From Silanimonas sp. (GTDB lineage Bacteria > Pseudomonadota > Gammaproteobacteria > Xanthomonadales > Xanthomonadaceae): a stretch of 64,000 nucleotides of DNA. Shown here in pieces: positions 28,728 to 37,323 of the stretch (its first letter is position 1; each line of letters begins with the position of its first letter). The stretch covers positions 362,225 to 426,224 of the forward strand of contig BPKK01000001.1 of assembly GCA_026005095.1 (NCBI GenBank), written 5' to 3'. The notes below the pieces were generated by a model. It had not been told where the DNA came from. It ran no database searches and saw only the letters and a program-made list of their open reading frames with translations. The translations under genes were made by a program, and so were the position numbers.

Positions 28728-30329
28728 ATGTCCGAACGCGATGTGATGGAGTACGACGTGGTCGTCGTCGGCGCAGGTCCGGCCGGCCTCGCCTTCGCCA
28801 TCCGCTTGAAGCAGAAGTCGCCCGAGACCTCCGTCTGCGTGATCGAGAAGGCCTCGACCATCGGCGCCCAGATCCTCTCCGGCGCGGTGATCGAGCCCGG
28901 CCCGCTGGACGAACTACTGCCCGGCTGGCGCGAGAACCCGCCGCCGATCTGCGTACCGGCCACCGAGGACGAGTTTTGGTTCCTCACCCGGACCGGCGGC
29001 TTCAAGTTCCCCGTCGTGCCGCCGCAGATGGCGAACCACGGCAATTTCATCGTCTCACTCGGCGCCACCTGCGCTTGGCTGGCGCCGCAGGCCGAGGCCC
29101 TGGGCGTCGAGCTCTACCCCGGCTTCGCTGCCGCCGAGACGCTCATCGAGGACGGCCGGGTGGTTGGCGTGCGTATCGGCGACATGGGCGTGGCGAAGGA
29201 TGGCTCACCCAAACCCACCTACACCCAAGGCATCGACATCCGCGCCAAACTCACCGTGCTGGCCGAGGGCGCGCGCGGGCATCTCGCCAAGCGCCTGATC
29301 AAGCACTATGCCCTGGACAAAGACTGCGACCCGCAGAGCTATTCCATCGGCATCAAGGAGCTCTGGCAGGTGCCGGAGGGCCGCGTCACTCCCGGAAAGA
29401 TCGTGCACAGCCTCGGCTGGCCGGCGGACTCGCGTACCTATGGCGGCAGTTTCCTCTACCACCTGACAGAGAACCGCATTGCCCTCGGCTACGTTTCGGG
29501 CCTCGACTACCGCGACCCCAACTACCAGCCCTACGAGGCCTTCCAGCAGTGGAAGCACCACCCTACGGTGAAGCCCCTGCTCGAGGGCGGCAGCATCCTC
29601 TCGGCCGGGGCGCGGGCCATCGTGACGGGGGGCTACCAGAGCCTGCCGAAGGTGGAGATGCCCGGTGCCATCCTGATCGGCTGCGACGCCGGTCTTGTCA
29701 ACGTACCGAAGATCAAGGGCGTGCACCAGGCCCTCCGCAGCGGCATGCTCGCGGCCGACCACGTGGCGGCAAAGGGCCCGGTGGCGGAGGGCTTCGATGC
29801 CGCCCTACGCGCTTCGCCGGTGGTGGCCGAACTGCGGCGGGTGCGCAATTTCAAGCCGGGCTTCAAGAAAGGCCTGTGGTTCGGCCTGCTGAACTCGGGC
29901 TGGGAGACCCTCACCGGCGGCGCCTCGCCCTGGACGCTCAAGGTCTCGCCCGACTGGAGTGCCCTCACCAAGCTCTCCGAGCAGGAATCGCCGAAGCGCG
30001 ATTATGTCGAGCGCTCGCTGCCACCGCGCGACCGTCTCGCCGGCGTGTATTTCGCTGCCACTGAGCACGACGAAGACCAGCCGGTGCATCTGCGTGTGGC
30101 CGACACCAACGTCTGTGTGACGACCTGCGCGGAGGAGTACGGTAATCCCTGTACCCGCTTCTGCCCGGCTGGCGTCTACGAGATCGTCAAGGACGAGGCC
30201 GGCGCGCGCCTGCAGATCAATGCCGCCAACTGCGTGCACTGCAAAACCTGCGACATCAAGGACCCCTACCAGCTCATCGACTGGGTAACCCCGGAAGGCG
30301 GCGCCGGTCCGAACTACCAGAACCTCTGA
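28728..30329 (+). CDS. Electron-transfer flavoprotein-ubiquinone oxidoreductase
   Basis: This inner-membrane-associated enzyme passes electrons from electron-transfer flavoprotein to ubiquinone, linking fatty-acid and amino-acid oxidation to respiration. It has 533 residues. The N-terminal FAD-binding motif is DVVVVGAGPAGLAFA. The central ubiquinone-binding half includes GGSFLYHLTENRIALG and GGYQSLPK. The C-terminal 4Fe-4S domain carries CAEEYGNPCTRFCPAGVYE and NCVHCKTCDIKDP. The ATG at 28728 is chosen because the longer frame overlaps the alkB promoter and is unlike the family. The partner genes etfA and etfB are not in the window. Confidence 0.95.
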   Translation: MSERDVMEYDVVVVGAGPAGLAFAIRLKQKSPETSVCVIEKASTIGAQILSGAVIEPGPLDELLPGWRENPPPICVPATEDEFWFLTRTGGFKFPVVPPQMANHGNFIVSLGATCAWLAPQAEALGVELYPGFAAAETLIEDGRVVGVRIGDMGVAKDGSPKPTYTQGIDIRAKLTVLAEGARGHLAKRLIKHYALDKDCDPQSYSIGIKELWQVPEGRVTPGKIVHSLGWPADSRTYGGSFLYHLTENRIALGYVSGLDYRDPNYQPYEAFQQWKHHPTVKPLLEGGSILSAGARAIVTGGYQSLPKVEMPGAILIGCDAGLVNVPKIKGVHQALRSGMLAADHVAAKGPVAEGFDAALRASPVVAELRRVRNFKPGFKKGLWFGLLNSGWETLTGGASPWTLKVSPDWSALTKLSEQESPKRDYVERSLPPRDRLAGVYFAATEHDEDQPVHLRVADTNVCVTTCAEEYGNPCTRFCPAGVYEIVKDEAGARLQINAANCVHCKTCDIKDPYQLIDWVTPEGGAGPNYQNL

Positions 30330-30380
30330 TCCCCCCACGGGGCTGCCGAAGGCGGCCCGGCACACCAAAGAGCAAGGCCC

Positions 30381-31439
30381 ATGCAGACCTGGCTGGTCAC
30401 CGGCGGCGCCGGTTTCATTGGCGGCAACTTCGTGCTCGAGGCGCGGCAGAAGAAGCTCGCCCGCATCGTGAACCTCGATGCCCTCACCTATGCCGGCAAC
30501 CTCGAGACCCTGGCCACGCTGGAGGGCGATCCCGACCATGTGTTCGTCCACGGCAACATCGGCGATCGCGCCCTGGTGTTCCGCCTTCTGGCGGAACACC
30601 GCGTCGATGCGCTGATCAACTTCGCCGCCGAGAGCCATGTCGATCGCTCGATCGACGGCCCGGCCGCCTTCATCGAGACCAATGTCGTCGGCACGCTGGC
30701 CCTGCTCGAGGCTGCTCGCGATTACTGGAAGGGCTTGCCAGCCGATAAAGCCGACGCCTTCCGCTTCCTGCACGTCTCCACCGACGAGGTCTACGGCTCG
30801 CTGGGCGACACCGGCTATTTCACCGAAGAGACACCCTACGCCCCGAACTCGCCCTACTCGGCCTCGAAGGCGGCTTCCGATCACCTCGTCCGCGCCTTCC
30901 ACCACACCTACGGGCTGCCGGTGCTGACGACCAACTGCTCGAACAACTACGGGCCCTACCAGTTCCCCGAGAAGCTGATCCCGCTGATGATCCAGAAGCT
31001 TCTGAAGGACGAGCCCCTGCCGGTGTACGGCGACGGCAGCAATGTGCGCGACTGGCTCTACGTGAGCGACCACTGCGCGGCGATCCGCGCCGTGCTGGCC
31101 CGGGGCCGCGTCGGCCAGACCTACAACGTCGGCGGGGATGCCGAGCGCCGCAACCTCGATGTGGTGCATGCCCTCTGCGATGCCATCGACCAACGCCGTC
31201 CGCGCAGCGATGGCCAGTCGCGGCGGGTGCAGATCCGCTTCGTGAAGGACCGCCCGGGCCACGACAAGCGCTATGCCATCGACGCCTCCAAACTCAAGCG
31301 CGAACTCGGCTGGGCACCCACGGTGAGCTTCGAGGAGGGGCTTTCCCGTACCGTCGACTGGTACCTCGCCAACGAGGCCTGGGTGAACAACATCCTCGAC
31401 GGCAGCTACCGCCTCGAGCGCATCGGCACGGCGGCCTGA
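30381..31439 (+). CDS. rmlB: dTDP-glucose 4,6-dehydratase
   Basis: This is the second enzyme of dTDP-L-rhamnose synthesis. It has 352 residues. The NAD-binding loop [13 protein letters not shown] starts at residue 7. The active site has the STDEVYG motif and the [20 protein letters not shown] segment with the YxxxK pair, and [14 protein letters not shown] follows. It is the first gene of rmlB-rmlA-rmlC-rmlD, each gap being a few bases, so one transcript is likely. dTDP-rhamnose feeds lipopolysaccharide or other surface polysaccharides, but the glycosyltransferases are not in the window. Confidence 0.96.
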   Translation: MQTWLVTGGAGFIGGNFVLEARQKKLARIVNLDALTYAGNLETLATLEGDPDHVFVHGNIGDRALVFRLLAEHRVDALINFAAESHVDRSIDGPAAFIETNVVGTLALLEAARDYWKGLPADKADAFRFLHVSTDEVYGSLGDTGYFTEETPYAPNSPYSASKAASDHLVRAFHHTYGLPVLTTNCSNNYGPYQFPEKLIPLMIQKLLKDEPLPVYGDGSNVRDWLYVSDHCAAIRAVLARGRVGQTYNVGGDAERRNLDVVHALCDAIDQRRPRSDGQSRRVQIRFVKDRPGHDKRYAIDASKLKRELGWAPTVSFEEGLSRTVDWYLANEAWVNNILDGSYRLERIGTAA

Positions 31440-31449
31440 GGAGATCGCC

Positions 31450-32337
31450 ATGACCCAGCGCAAGGGCATCATCCTCGCCGGCGGCTCCGGTACCCGGCTC
31501 TACCCCATCACCAAGGGGGTGAGCAAGCAGCTGCTGCCGGTATACGACAAGCCAATGATCTACTACCCGCTCTCGGTGCTGATGCTGGCCGGCATCCGCG
31601 AGGTGCTGGTCATCAACACTCCGCACGAGCAGCCGCTGTTCCAGGCCCTGCTGGGCGATGGCACGCAGTGGGGCATGCGCTTCGAGTACGTGGCACAACC
31701 CAGCCCCGACGGTCTTGCCCAGGCCCTGATCCTCGGCCGCGACTTCCTCGCCGGTGCGCCCTCCTGCCTGGTGCTCGGCGACAACATCTTCTACGGCAGC
31801 GGCTTTACCGAGCTGTTGAAGCGGGCCGACGCACGCACCACCGGCGCCACCGTGTTCGGCTATTGGGTGAAGGACGCGAAGGCCTACGGCGTGGCCGAGT
31901 TCGATGCGCAGGGCCGCGTCGTCGGTCTCGAGGAGAAGCCCGCCCAGCCCAAATCCAACTACGCCGTCACCGGCCTCTACTTCTACGATGGCCGGGCCCC
32001 GGAGTTCGCGGCCGAGCTCACGCCCTCAGCCCGTGGCGAGTTGGAGATCACCGACCTCAACCGCCGCTATCTCGAGGACGGTTCGCTGCACCTCGAGAAG
32101 ATGGGCCGCGGCTACGCCTGGCTGGATACCGGCACCCACGAGTCCCTGCTGCAGGCCGGCAACTTCATCGAGACCATCGAGCAGCGCCAGGGCCTGCGCG
32201 TGGCCTGCCCGGAGGAGATCGCCTTTTTCAACCGCTGGATCGACGCCGCCCAGCTCGAAGCCCTCGCCAAGCCATTGGCGAAGAGCGGCTACGGCCAGTA
32301 CCTGCTCTCGCTGCTCACCCACGGCCCGGTGGCCTGA
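31450..32337 (+). CDS. rmlA: Glucose-1-phosphate thymidylyltransferase
   Basis: This first enzyme of the dTDP-rhamnose pathway joins glucose 1-phosphate and dTTP. It has 295 residues, as in other RmlA proteins. The nucleotide-binding signature is [15 protein letters not shown], followed by [18 protein letters not shown]; the sugar-binding [10 protein letters not shown] and [20 protein letters not shown] are also characteristic. dTDP-rhamnose normally inhibits it allosterically. The start lies 10 bp after rmlB with a GAGGAGATC-type ribosome-binding site (AGGAG spanning the rmlB stop). Confidence 0.97.
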   Translation: MTQRKGIILAGGSGTRLYPITKGVSKQLLPVYDKPMIYYPLSVLMLAGIREVLVINTPHEQPLFQALLGDGTQWGMRFEYVAQPSPDGLAQALILGRDFLAGAPSCLVLGDNIFYGSGFTELLKRADARTTGATVFGYWVKDAKAYGVAEFDAQGRVVGLEEKPAQPKSNYAVTGLYFYDGRAPEFAAELTPSARGELEITDLNRRYLEDGSLHLEKMGRGYAWLDTGTHESLLQAGNFIETIEQRQGLRVACPEEIAFFNRWIDAAQLEALAKPLAKSGYGQYLLSLLTHGPVA

Positions 32338-32346
32338 GGACATGGC

Positions 32347-32904
32347 ATGAAGTTCATCGAAACGGCTCTGCCCGGCTGTGTCCTCATCGAACCTGCCGTG
32401 TTCGGTGATGCCCGCGGCGCCTTCTTCGAGAACTGGAACGCGGCCAAGTTCGCTGCCGCCGGCATCCATGCCACCTTCCTGCAGGCGAACGTCTCCACCT
32501 CCAGCCGCGGCGTGCTGCGCGGCCTGCATTACCAGTGGCCGAACCCGCAGGGCAAGCTGGTGCAGGTGCTGGAGGGCGAGGTCTGGGACGTGGCCGTGGA
32601 CATCCGCCGAGGCTCGCCCCATTTCGGTCGCTGGACGGCCGCCGTGCTGAGCGCCGAGAACCGCCGGCAGTTCTGGATCCCGGAGGGCTTCGCCCACGGC
32701 TTCGTGGTGCTGAGCGAGCGCGCCACCTTCTCCTACCTGTGCACCGCGCTCTACGACCGCGAGGCCGACGCCGGCGTGCGCTGGAATGATGGCCAGCTCG
32801 CCATCGATTGGCCGGTCTCCGATCCCCTGCTCTCGGAGAAGGACGCCAGAGCGCCGTTCCTCGCCGACCTCCCGGCCGAACGCCTGCCGGTCTACGCACC
32901 ATGA
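32347..32904 (+). CDS. rmlC: dTDP-4-dehydrorhamnose 3,5-epimerase
   Basis: This is the third enzyme of the pathway, a cupin epimerase of 185 residues. The catalytic His lies in VLRGLHYQWPNPQGKLV, followed by the Asp of the AVDIRRGSPHFG segment, and the FWIPEGFAHGF strand and YLCTALYDREAD tail are typical. It sits between rmlA and rmlD and overlaps rmlD by ATGA, so the two are translationally coupled. Confidence 0.96.
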   Translation: MKFIETALPGCVLIEPAVFGDARGAFFENWNAAKFAAAGIHATFLQANVSTSSRGVLRGLHYQWPNPQGKLVQVLEGEVWDVAVDIRRGSPHFGRWTAAVLSAENRRQFWIPEGFAHGFVVLSERATFSYLCTALYDREADAGVRWNDGQLAIDWPVSDPLLSEKDARAPFLADLPAERLPVYAP

Positions 32905-33821
32905 ATGCCACGATCCTGGACCGCGGCCCGGTACTGCTGGTGGGCGCCGACGGCCAGCTCGGCACCGAGCTGAGGAGGGCGCTGGCCAAGCGCGGCGTGT
33001 TGCCGCTGATGAGCTCGCTGCACGGCCGCCTGCCCGATGGCGACAGCGCGCGCGCCTGCGATCTTTCGGTGCCCGGCACGCTCGCCGCCCTCGTGGCAGA
33101 ACTGAAGCCTGCGGTGGTGCTGAATGCCGCTGCCTATACCGCGGTGGACCGGGCCGAATCCGAACCGGCGCTCGCCCGGCGCATCAATGCCGATGCGGTG
33201 GGGGAACTCGGGGCTGCGGCGAAGGCGATCGGCGCGGTGGTGGTGCACTACTCCACCGACTACGTTTTCGCCGGCGACGGCAACCGCCCCTATCGCGAGG
33301 ACGACGCCCCGGGCCCGGTGTCGGTCTATGGCCGTACGAAGCTCGAGGGGGAACAGGCGCTCGCCGCCAGCGGCGCCGAGGCCGTGACCTTCCGCCTCGC
33401 CTGGGTGTACGCCGCGCACAGCGCGAACTTCCTGCGTACCATGCTGCGCGTGGGTGCCGAGCGCGAGCACCTGCGCGTGGTGGCCGACCAGATCGGCGCT
33501 CCCACCCCGGCGCACTGGATCGCCGATGCCTCGCTCCGTGCCCTCGAGGCCGGCGCGCGCGGCCTCTACCACCTAGCACCTCAGGGCCAGACCAGTTGGC
33601 ATGCCTATGCCGAGGCGATCTTCGCCGGCGCAGTGTCGCGTGGCCTGCTGGCAAGGGCGCCGGTGGTCGAGGCGATCGCCTCCACCGAGTACCCGACGCC
33701 CGCGGCACGCCCGGCCTGGTCGGTGCTGGATTCCGGCAAGCTGGCCCGCGATGCCGGCCTGCACCTCGGCCACTGGCGCGAGGGCCTCGACGAGGTGCTG
33801 GACCAGCTCGCCGCCGCCTGA
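32901..33821 (+). CDS. rmlD: dTDP-4-dehydrorhamnose reductase
   Basis: This fourth enzyme reduces dTDP-4-keto-L-rhamnose to dTDP-L-rhamnose with NAD(P)H. It has 306 residues. The Rossmann loop is VGADGQLGTELRRAL, the substrate region is VHYSTDYVFAGDG, and the catalytic YxxxK pair lies in VYGRTKLEGEQ. The ATG overlapping the rmlC stop is the correct start; the frame opens earlier inside rmlC. An ATP-grasp gene begins 22 bp later in the same direction and may belong to the transcript. Confidence 0.95.
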   Translation: MNATILDRGPVLLVGADGQLGTELRRALAKRGVLPLMSSLHGRLPDGDSARACDLSVPGTLAALVAELKPAVVLNAAAYTAVDRAESEPALARRINADAVGELGAAAKAIGAVVVHYSTDYVFAGDGNRPYREDDAPGPVSVYGRTKLEGEQALAASGAEAVTFRLAWVYAAHSANFLRTMLRVGAEREHLRVVADQIGAPTPAHWIADASLRALEAGARGLYHLAPQGQTSWHAYAEAIFAGAVSRGLLARAPVVEAIASTEYPTPAARPAWSVLDSGKLARDAGLHLGHWREGLDEVLDQLAAA

Positions 33822-33843
33822 ACCTCCCGAACCCGAGCCTTCC

Positions 33844-34707
33844 ATGCGCATCGCGCTCGCCACCGCCATCGCCGCCTTCGCCCTCGACGAGGACCTGCCG
33901 CCCCTGCGCGCAGCGCTGGAGGCCCGCGGCCACCGCGCCGAACCGGTGGCCTGGGACGACCCCACGGTATCCTGGGCGCGCTTCGACCTCGTGCTGCTGC
34001 GCTCCACCTGGAACTACACCCAACAGCCAGAGGCTTTTCTGCGCTGGTGCGAGACCGTGGCCAGCCAGACCCGGCTGCTGAACCCGCCGGCCCTCGTGCG
34101 CTGGAACATCGACAAGCGCTACCTCGGCGAACTGGCCCGGGCCGGCCTGCCGGTGGTGCCCAGCCACTACCTCGCCCCGGGCGAGGACCCGGCCGGCTTC
34201 CCCGCCTTCGACGAGTTCGTGGTGAAGCCCTGCATCGGCGCCGGCTCGCGCGACACCCAGCGCTACACCGCGCCGAACCGCGCCGCCGCCGTGGCCCATG
34301 TCCGGCGCCTGCTCGAGGCCGGCCGCCATGTGCTCGTCCAGCCCTACCTCGAGGCGGTGGACACGCAGGGCGAAACTGCCCTGCTGTTCTTCGACGGCCA
34401 CTACTCGCACGCCATCCGCAAGGGCCCGCTGCTGGCCCGCGACGGCGAGGCCACCCGCGCCCTGTTCGCCCCGGAGACGATCAGCCCGCGCGAGCCCAGC
34501 GCGGTGGAGTTCGAGGTGGCGCACCGGGTACTGGCCGCCATTCCCGGCGGCCTCCCGCTCTACGCCCGCGTCGATCTGCTGCCCGGGGCCGACGGCCCGC
34601 GGCTGCTGGAACTGGAGCTCACCGAGCCCTCGCTGTTCTTCTCCTTCGCGCCCGGCTCGGCCGAGCGCTTCGCCGCCGCCCTCGACACCGTCCTCGCCAC
34701 GCCATGA
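33844..34707 (+). CDS. ATP-grasp domain protein of unknown substrate
   Basis: This is a 287-residue protein of the ATP-grasp superfamily, whose members usually join a carboxylate to an amine. The N-terminal third (MRIALATAIAAFALDEDLPP, then AEPVAWDDPTVSW) resembles the prokaryotic glutathione synthetase-like set. The ATP-binding part includes NIDKRYLGELA, DEFVVKPCIGAGSRDT, HVLVQPYLEAVDTQGE and, near the end, the metal-binding RLLELELTEPSLFF (acidic residues spaced as ExExN/T-E). I cannot name a product. It follows rmlD by 22 bp and overlaps the Nudix gene by ATGA, so these two are tightly linked. Confidence 0.78.
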   Translation: MRIALATAIAAFALDEDLPPLRAALEARGHRAEPVAWDDPTVSWARFDLVLLRSTWNYTQQPEAFLRWCETVASQTRLLNPPALVRWNIDKRYLGELARAGLPVVPSHYLAPGEDPAGFPAFDEFVVKPCIGAGSRDTQRYTAPNRAAAVAHVRRLLEAGRHVLVQPYLEAVDTQGETALLFFDGHYSHAIRKGPLLARDGEATRALFAPETISPREPSAVEFEVAHRVLAAIPGGLPLYARVDLLPGADGPRLLELELTEPSLFFSFAPGSAERFAAALDTVLATP

Positions 34708-35192
34708 CCTACACCCCCATCGTCGGCACCCTCGGCTACGTGCTCTCGCCCGAGGGCCACCACGTGCTGATGGTCCACCGCAACGCCCGGCCGGAGGACC
34801 AGCACCTCGGCAAGTACAACGGTCTTGGCGGCAAGCTCGAGGCCGACGAGGACGTGGCCGCCGGCATGGCGCGCGAGCTGCACGAGGAGGCCGGCATCAC
34901 CGTCACCGCCATGGAGCTGCGCGGCACCGTGAGCTGGCCGGGCTTCGGCAAGCAGGGCGAGGACTGGCTGGGCTTCATCTTCCTCATTACCGCCTTCGAG
35001 GGCGAGCCGCCGCCGGCCAACGAGGAGGGCACGCTGGAATGGGTACCGCTCGAGCGCCTGATGGACCTGCCGATGTGGGAAGGCGACCGCCACTTCCTGC
35101 CGCTGGTCTTCGACGGCGACCGCCGCCCCTTCCACGGCGTGATGCCCTACCGCGACGGGCGCCCGGTGCGCTGGGCCTACTCGCGCTTCTGA
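34704..35192 (+). CDS. Nudix hydrolase, MutT/MTH1-like (8-oxo-dGTP diphosphatase candidate)
   Basis: This is a 162-residue Nudix protein. The Nudix box G-x5-E-x7-REUxEExGU is intact, as GGKLEADEDVAAGMARELHEEAGI. The N-terminal part has HHVLMVHRNARPEDQHLGKYNGLGG, and the C-terminal region has WEGDRHFLPLVFDGD and HGVMPYRDG, close to the 8-oxo-dGTP diphosphatase/MTH1-like set rather than E. coli MutT. It would remove oxidised nucleotides. The start overlaps the ATP-grasp stop, and its 3' end overlaps the convergent sialidase-fold gene by 16 bp. Confidence 0.85.
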   Translation: MTYTPIVGTLGYVLSPEGHHVLMVHRNARPEDQHLGKYNGLGGKLEADEDVAAGMARELHEEAGITVTAMELRGTVSWPGFGKQGEDWLGFIFLITAFEGEPPPANEEGTLEWVPLERLMDLPMWEGDRHFLPLVFDGDRRPFHGVMPYRDGRPVRWAYSRF

Positions 35193-36511
35193 GCCGTGCT
35201 ACCCGCGGGCGCGGTACCGCGCCGCAGCCAGGCCGCCCGCACCCGCGTGCCCTCGAGGCCCGGTTCGGTCCAGGCCAGCAGGGCCTGATCACCCGCAGCC
35301 GCAAGCCGCGGGTGGCCGATCTGCCGCCCCGGCGGCAGACGCACCACGTCCTGCCGCGTGCGCACCCGGCCGCGGTGATCGAGCTCGGCCACCCGCAGCA
35401 CCGCCGCCTCGCCCTCGCGCCCGATCCAGCTGGCAAGAAAGCCGCCGCCGAAGGCCGCGAGATCGACGCGACCCAGCACGCCCTCCCCCACCTCCAGCAC
35501 CGAGGCCGGACCGAAGCCGGCGCCCTCGCGCGGGCTCAGGGCCAGCTTCACCTCCAGCGGGCCTTTGGCCATGGTTGGCCAGGCCACCGCCGCCACCGCA
35601 CCGTTCGCCGCCGCCGCCGGCCCGTTCACCGGGCAGCCCGGCATGCGCCAGCCATCGGCCGCCACCGCCTCCGGCGCCCGCCAGCGGCCGTCCGCTCCGC
35701 GTCGCACCACGGCGATGTCGCGGATGCCCTCGGCATGGTCGCGGTACACCGCCAGCACCTCGCGGCCCCGGCGCACCAGATCGGTCTGGCAACAGGAACA
35801 GGTGTCGGCGTCCAGACGCGCCGGCTGGCGCGGCACGCCGTCGCGGCCCAGCACGGCGGCGCGCAGGCTCATCGGGCCCTCCTCGTGCCCGTGGGCCGGT
35901 ACCACGCCATGGCCGGCGCCATGCCCATGCCCCGGCGCCGGAGCGGCATGGGGCTCCTGCCGCCCGTCCAGCCAGACCAGCAGCACGCGATCCTCGCCAT
36001 CGGGCAGCAGGGAGACGAAGCCGTGCTGCACCGCCTGCCCGTCGTCGTTCACCCGCGTGGGCGCGCTCCAGCTCTGGCCGCCATCGGTGCTGCGCAGCAG
36101 GTGGATGTCGTAGGCATAGGGCGAGGCTGCCGAGGTCCGCAGCACGAAGCCCACCCAGTCGCCGTTGTCGAGCACGGCCAGCGCCGGGAAGTCGGCCCAG
36201 TTCACGAACCAGTCGCGGCCCCGCGCCGCCTCGCCGCGCTGCACCGGTACTGCGGCACCCGCGGGGAAGCGGGCGAACTCCAGCCGGGTATCCTCGCCCT
36301 CGCGGCGCTGCCAGCCGAGCAGCAACTCACCCGAAGGCAGGGCAAGCACGCTGGGCTGGGCGCTGCCCGGGCCCGGCGTCCAGTCGAGCCCCTGCACCTG
36401 CAAGGCCGAGGGCGGCGACGCCGCCGGCAGCCCCATCGACAGGAGCAGCAGTCCGGCACCGAGCAGCGCCCATCCCCGACCCATGCCGCCCCGGCGCGCG
36501 GCCGCGCTCAT
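35177..36511 (-). CDS. Secreted sialidase-fold (BNR repeat) protein with His-rich insertion
   Basis: This is a 444-residue exported protein with an N-terminal hydrophobic signal segment (residues about 13-32). Asp-box/BNR features such as LLRSTDGGQSWSAPTRVN indicate a six-bladed sialidase-like beta-propeller. An unusual insertion of about 25 residues contains seven histidines among Gly and Ala (near the middle, coded around 35880-35945). Downstream is DADTCSCCQTDLV, with three closely spaced cysteines, and GCPVNGP. I would not call it a neuraminidase without the catalytic Arg triad and Tyr/Glu, which I cannot place. It overlaps the HAD gene by ATGA, so it is coupled to it. Confidence 0.7.
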   Translation of the reverse strand: MSAAARRGGMGRGWALLGAGLLLLSMGLPAASPPSALQVQGLDWTPGPGSAQPSVLALPSGELLLGWQRREGEDTRLEFARFPAGAAVPVQRGEAARGRDWFVNWADFPALAVLDNGDWVGFVLRTSAASPYAYDIHLLRSTDGGQSWSAPTRVNDDGQAVQHGFVSLLPDGEDRVLLVWLDGRQEPHAAPAPGHGHGAGHGVVPAHGHEEGPMSLRAAVLGRDGVPRQPARLDADTCSCCQTDLVRRGREVLAVYRDHAEGIRDIAVVRRGADGRWRAPEAVAADGWRMPGCPVNGPAAAANGAVAAVAWPTMAKGPLEVKLALSPREGAGFGPASVLEVGEGVLGRVDLAAFGGGFLASWIGREGEAAVLRVAELDHRGRVRTRQDVVRLPPGRQIGHPRLAAAGDQALLAWTEPGLEGTRVRAAWLRRGTAPAGSTAQKRE

Positions 36512-37227
36512 GCCGCCACACCCTCTTCCCAGCGCGCCAGCACCGCCGGCACCGCGCTGGCGTGCTCGACGCTGGCGAAGCGCGGATGCGCGGGATCGAC
36601 CTCGGCCCGCTCCAGGGCCCAGACCAGCGGATAGGGCACGTGGATGCCCCAGCCACCGAGCGCCAGCACCGGGGCGATGTCCGACTTCAGCGAATTGCCG
36701 ACCATGGCAAAGCCCCCGGCCTCGACCTCGAACTCGCGCAGCAGCCGGGCATAGCTCGCCTCGTCCTTCTCGCTGACGATCTCGATGCGCTGGAACAGGT
36801 CTGAAAGCCCGGAGGCCGCCACCTTGCGCTCCTGGTGGAACAGGTCGCCCTTGGTGATGAGCACCACGCGGTGCGTCGCCGCCACCGCCGCCACCGCCTC
36901 GCGCACCCCCGGCAGCAGTTCCACCGGATGCTGGAGGATGGACTTGCCCAGGGCCACGATGCGGTGCAGGTCAGCAGCGCTGATGCGCTCGCCGCTCAGG
37001 GCGATGGCGGTCTCGATCATCGACAGGGTCATGCCCTTGGCGCCGTAGCCGAACAGGCGGATGTTCTCGCGCTCGGTGGCGAGCAGGCGCTCGTGCACCC
37101 CGGCATCGGCCAGGTCCACGTAGCGCCCGAGGATGCGCTCGAATTCGGCATGCGCCGCCTGGAAATAGGTCTCGCTGTGCCAGAGGGTGTCGTCGGCATC
37201 GAAGCCGACCATGCGGATCGTGGGCAT
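36508..37227 (-). CDS. HAD-superfamily hydrolase
   Basis: This is a 239-residue haloacid-dehalogenase-like phosphatase. The nucleophile motif is VGFDADDTLWHS (DxD), motif II is VLITKGDLFHQERKVA and motif IV is AMVGNSLKSDIAPVLALGG. The long helical cap between motif I and II is of the C1 type. The substrate is not evident. A TACACT hexamer six bases before the ATG suggests a leaderless transcript. It is the first gene of a two-gene unit with the sialidase-fold gene, which is an unusual partnership. Confidence 0.85.
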   Translation of the reverse strand: MPTIRMVGFDADDTLWHSETYFQAAHAEFERILGRYVDLADAGVHERLLATERENIRLFGYGAKGMTLSMIETAIALSGERISAADLHRIVALGKSILQHPVELLPGVREAVAAVAATHRVVLITKGDLFHQERKVAASGLSDLFQRIEIVSEKDEASYARLLREFEVEAGGFAMVGNSLKSDIAPVLALGGWGIHVPYPLVWALERAEVDPAHPRFASVEHASAVPAVLARWEEGVAA

Positions 37228-37233
37228 TGGCGC

Positions 37234-37239
37234 AGTGTA
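37234..37239 (-). promoter_or_regulatory. -10 element of the HAD gene, leaderless start
   Basis: TACACT on the minus strand lies six bases upstream of the ATG at 37227, with the same layout as pssA (19348-19353), so transcription should start at the start codon. Confidence 0.5.
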
Positions 37240-37323
37240 GCCGCCCACCCCTGACCTCCGGCGCATCCCGTTTTCACCCGCGGCAGGGCAGGATGCGCCC
37301 TCCCCCGGCCCTTCCGGATCCCC

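Noticed and set aside
35177..36511. Annotation as a genuine neuraminidase
   Set aside because: BNR-type motifs are present, but the catalytic Arg triad and Tyr/Glu pair could not be identified, so only the fold is claimed.
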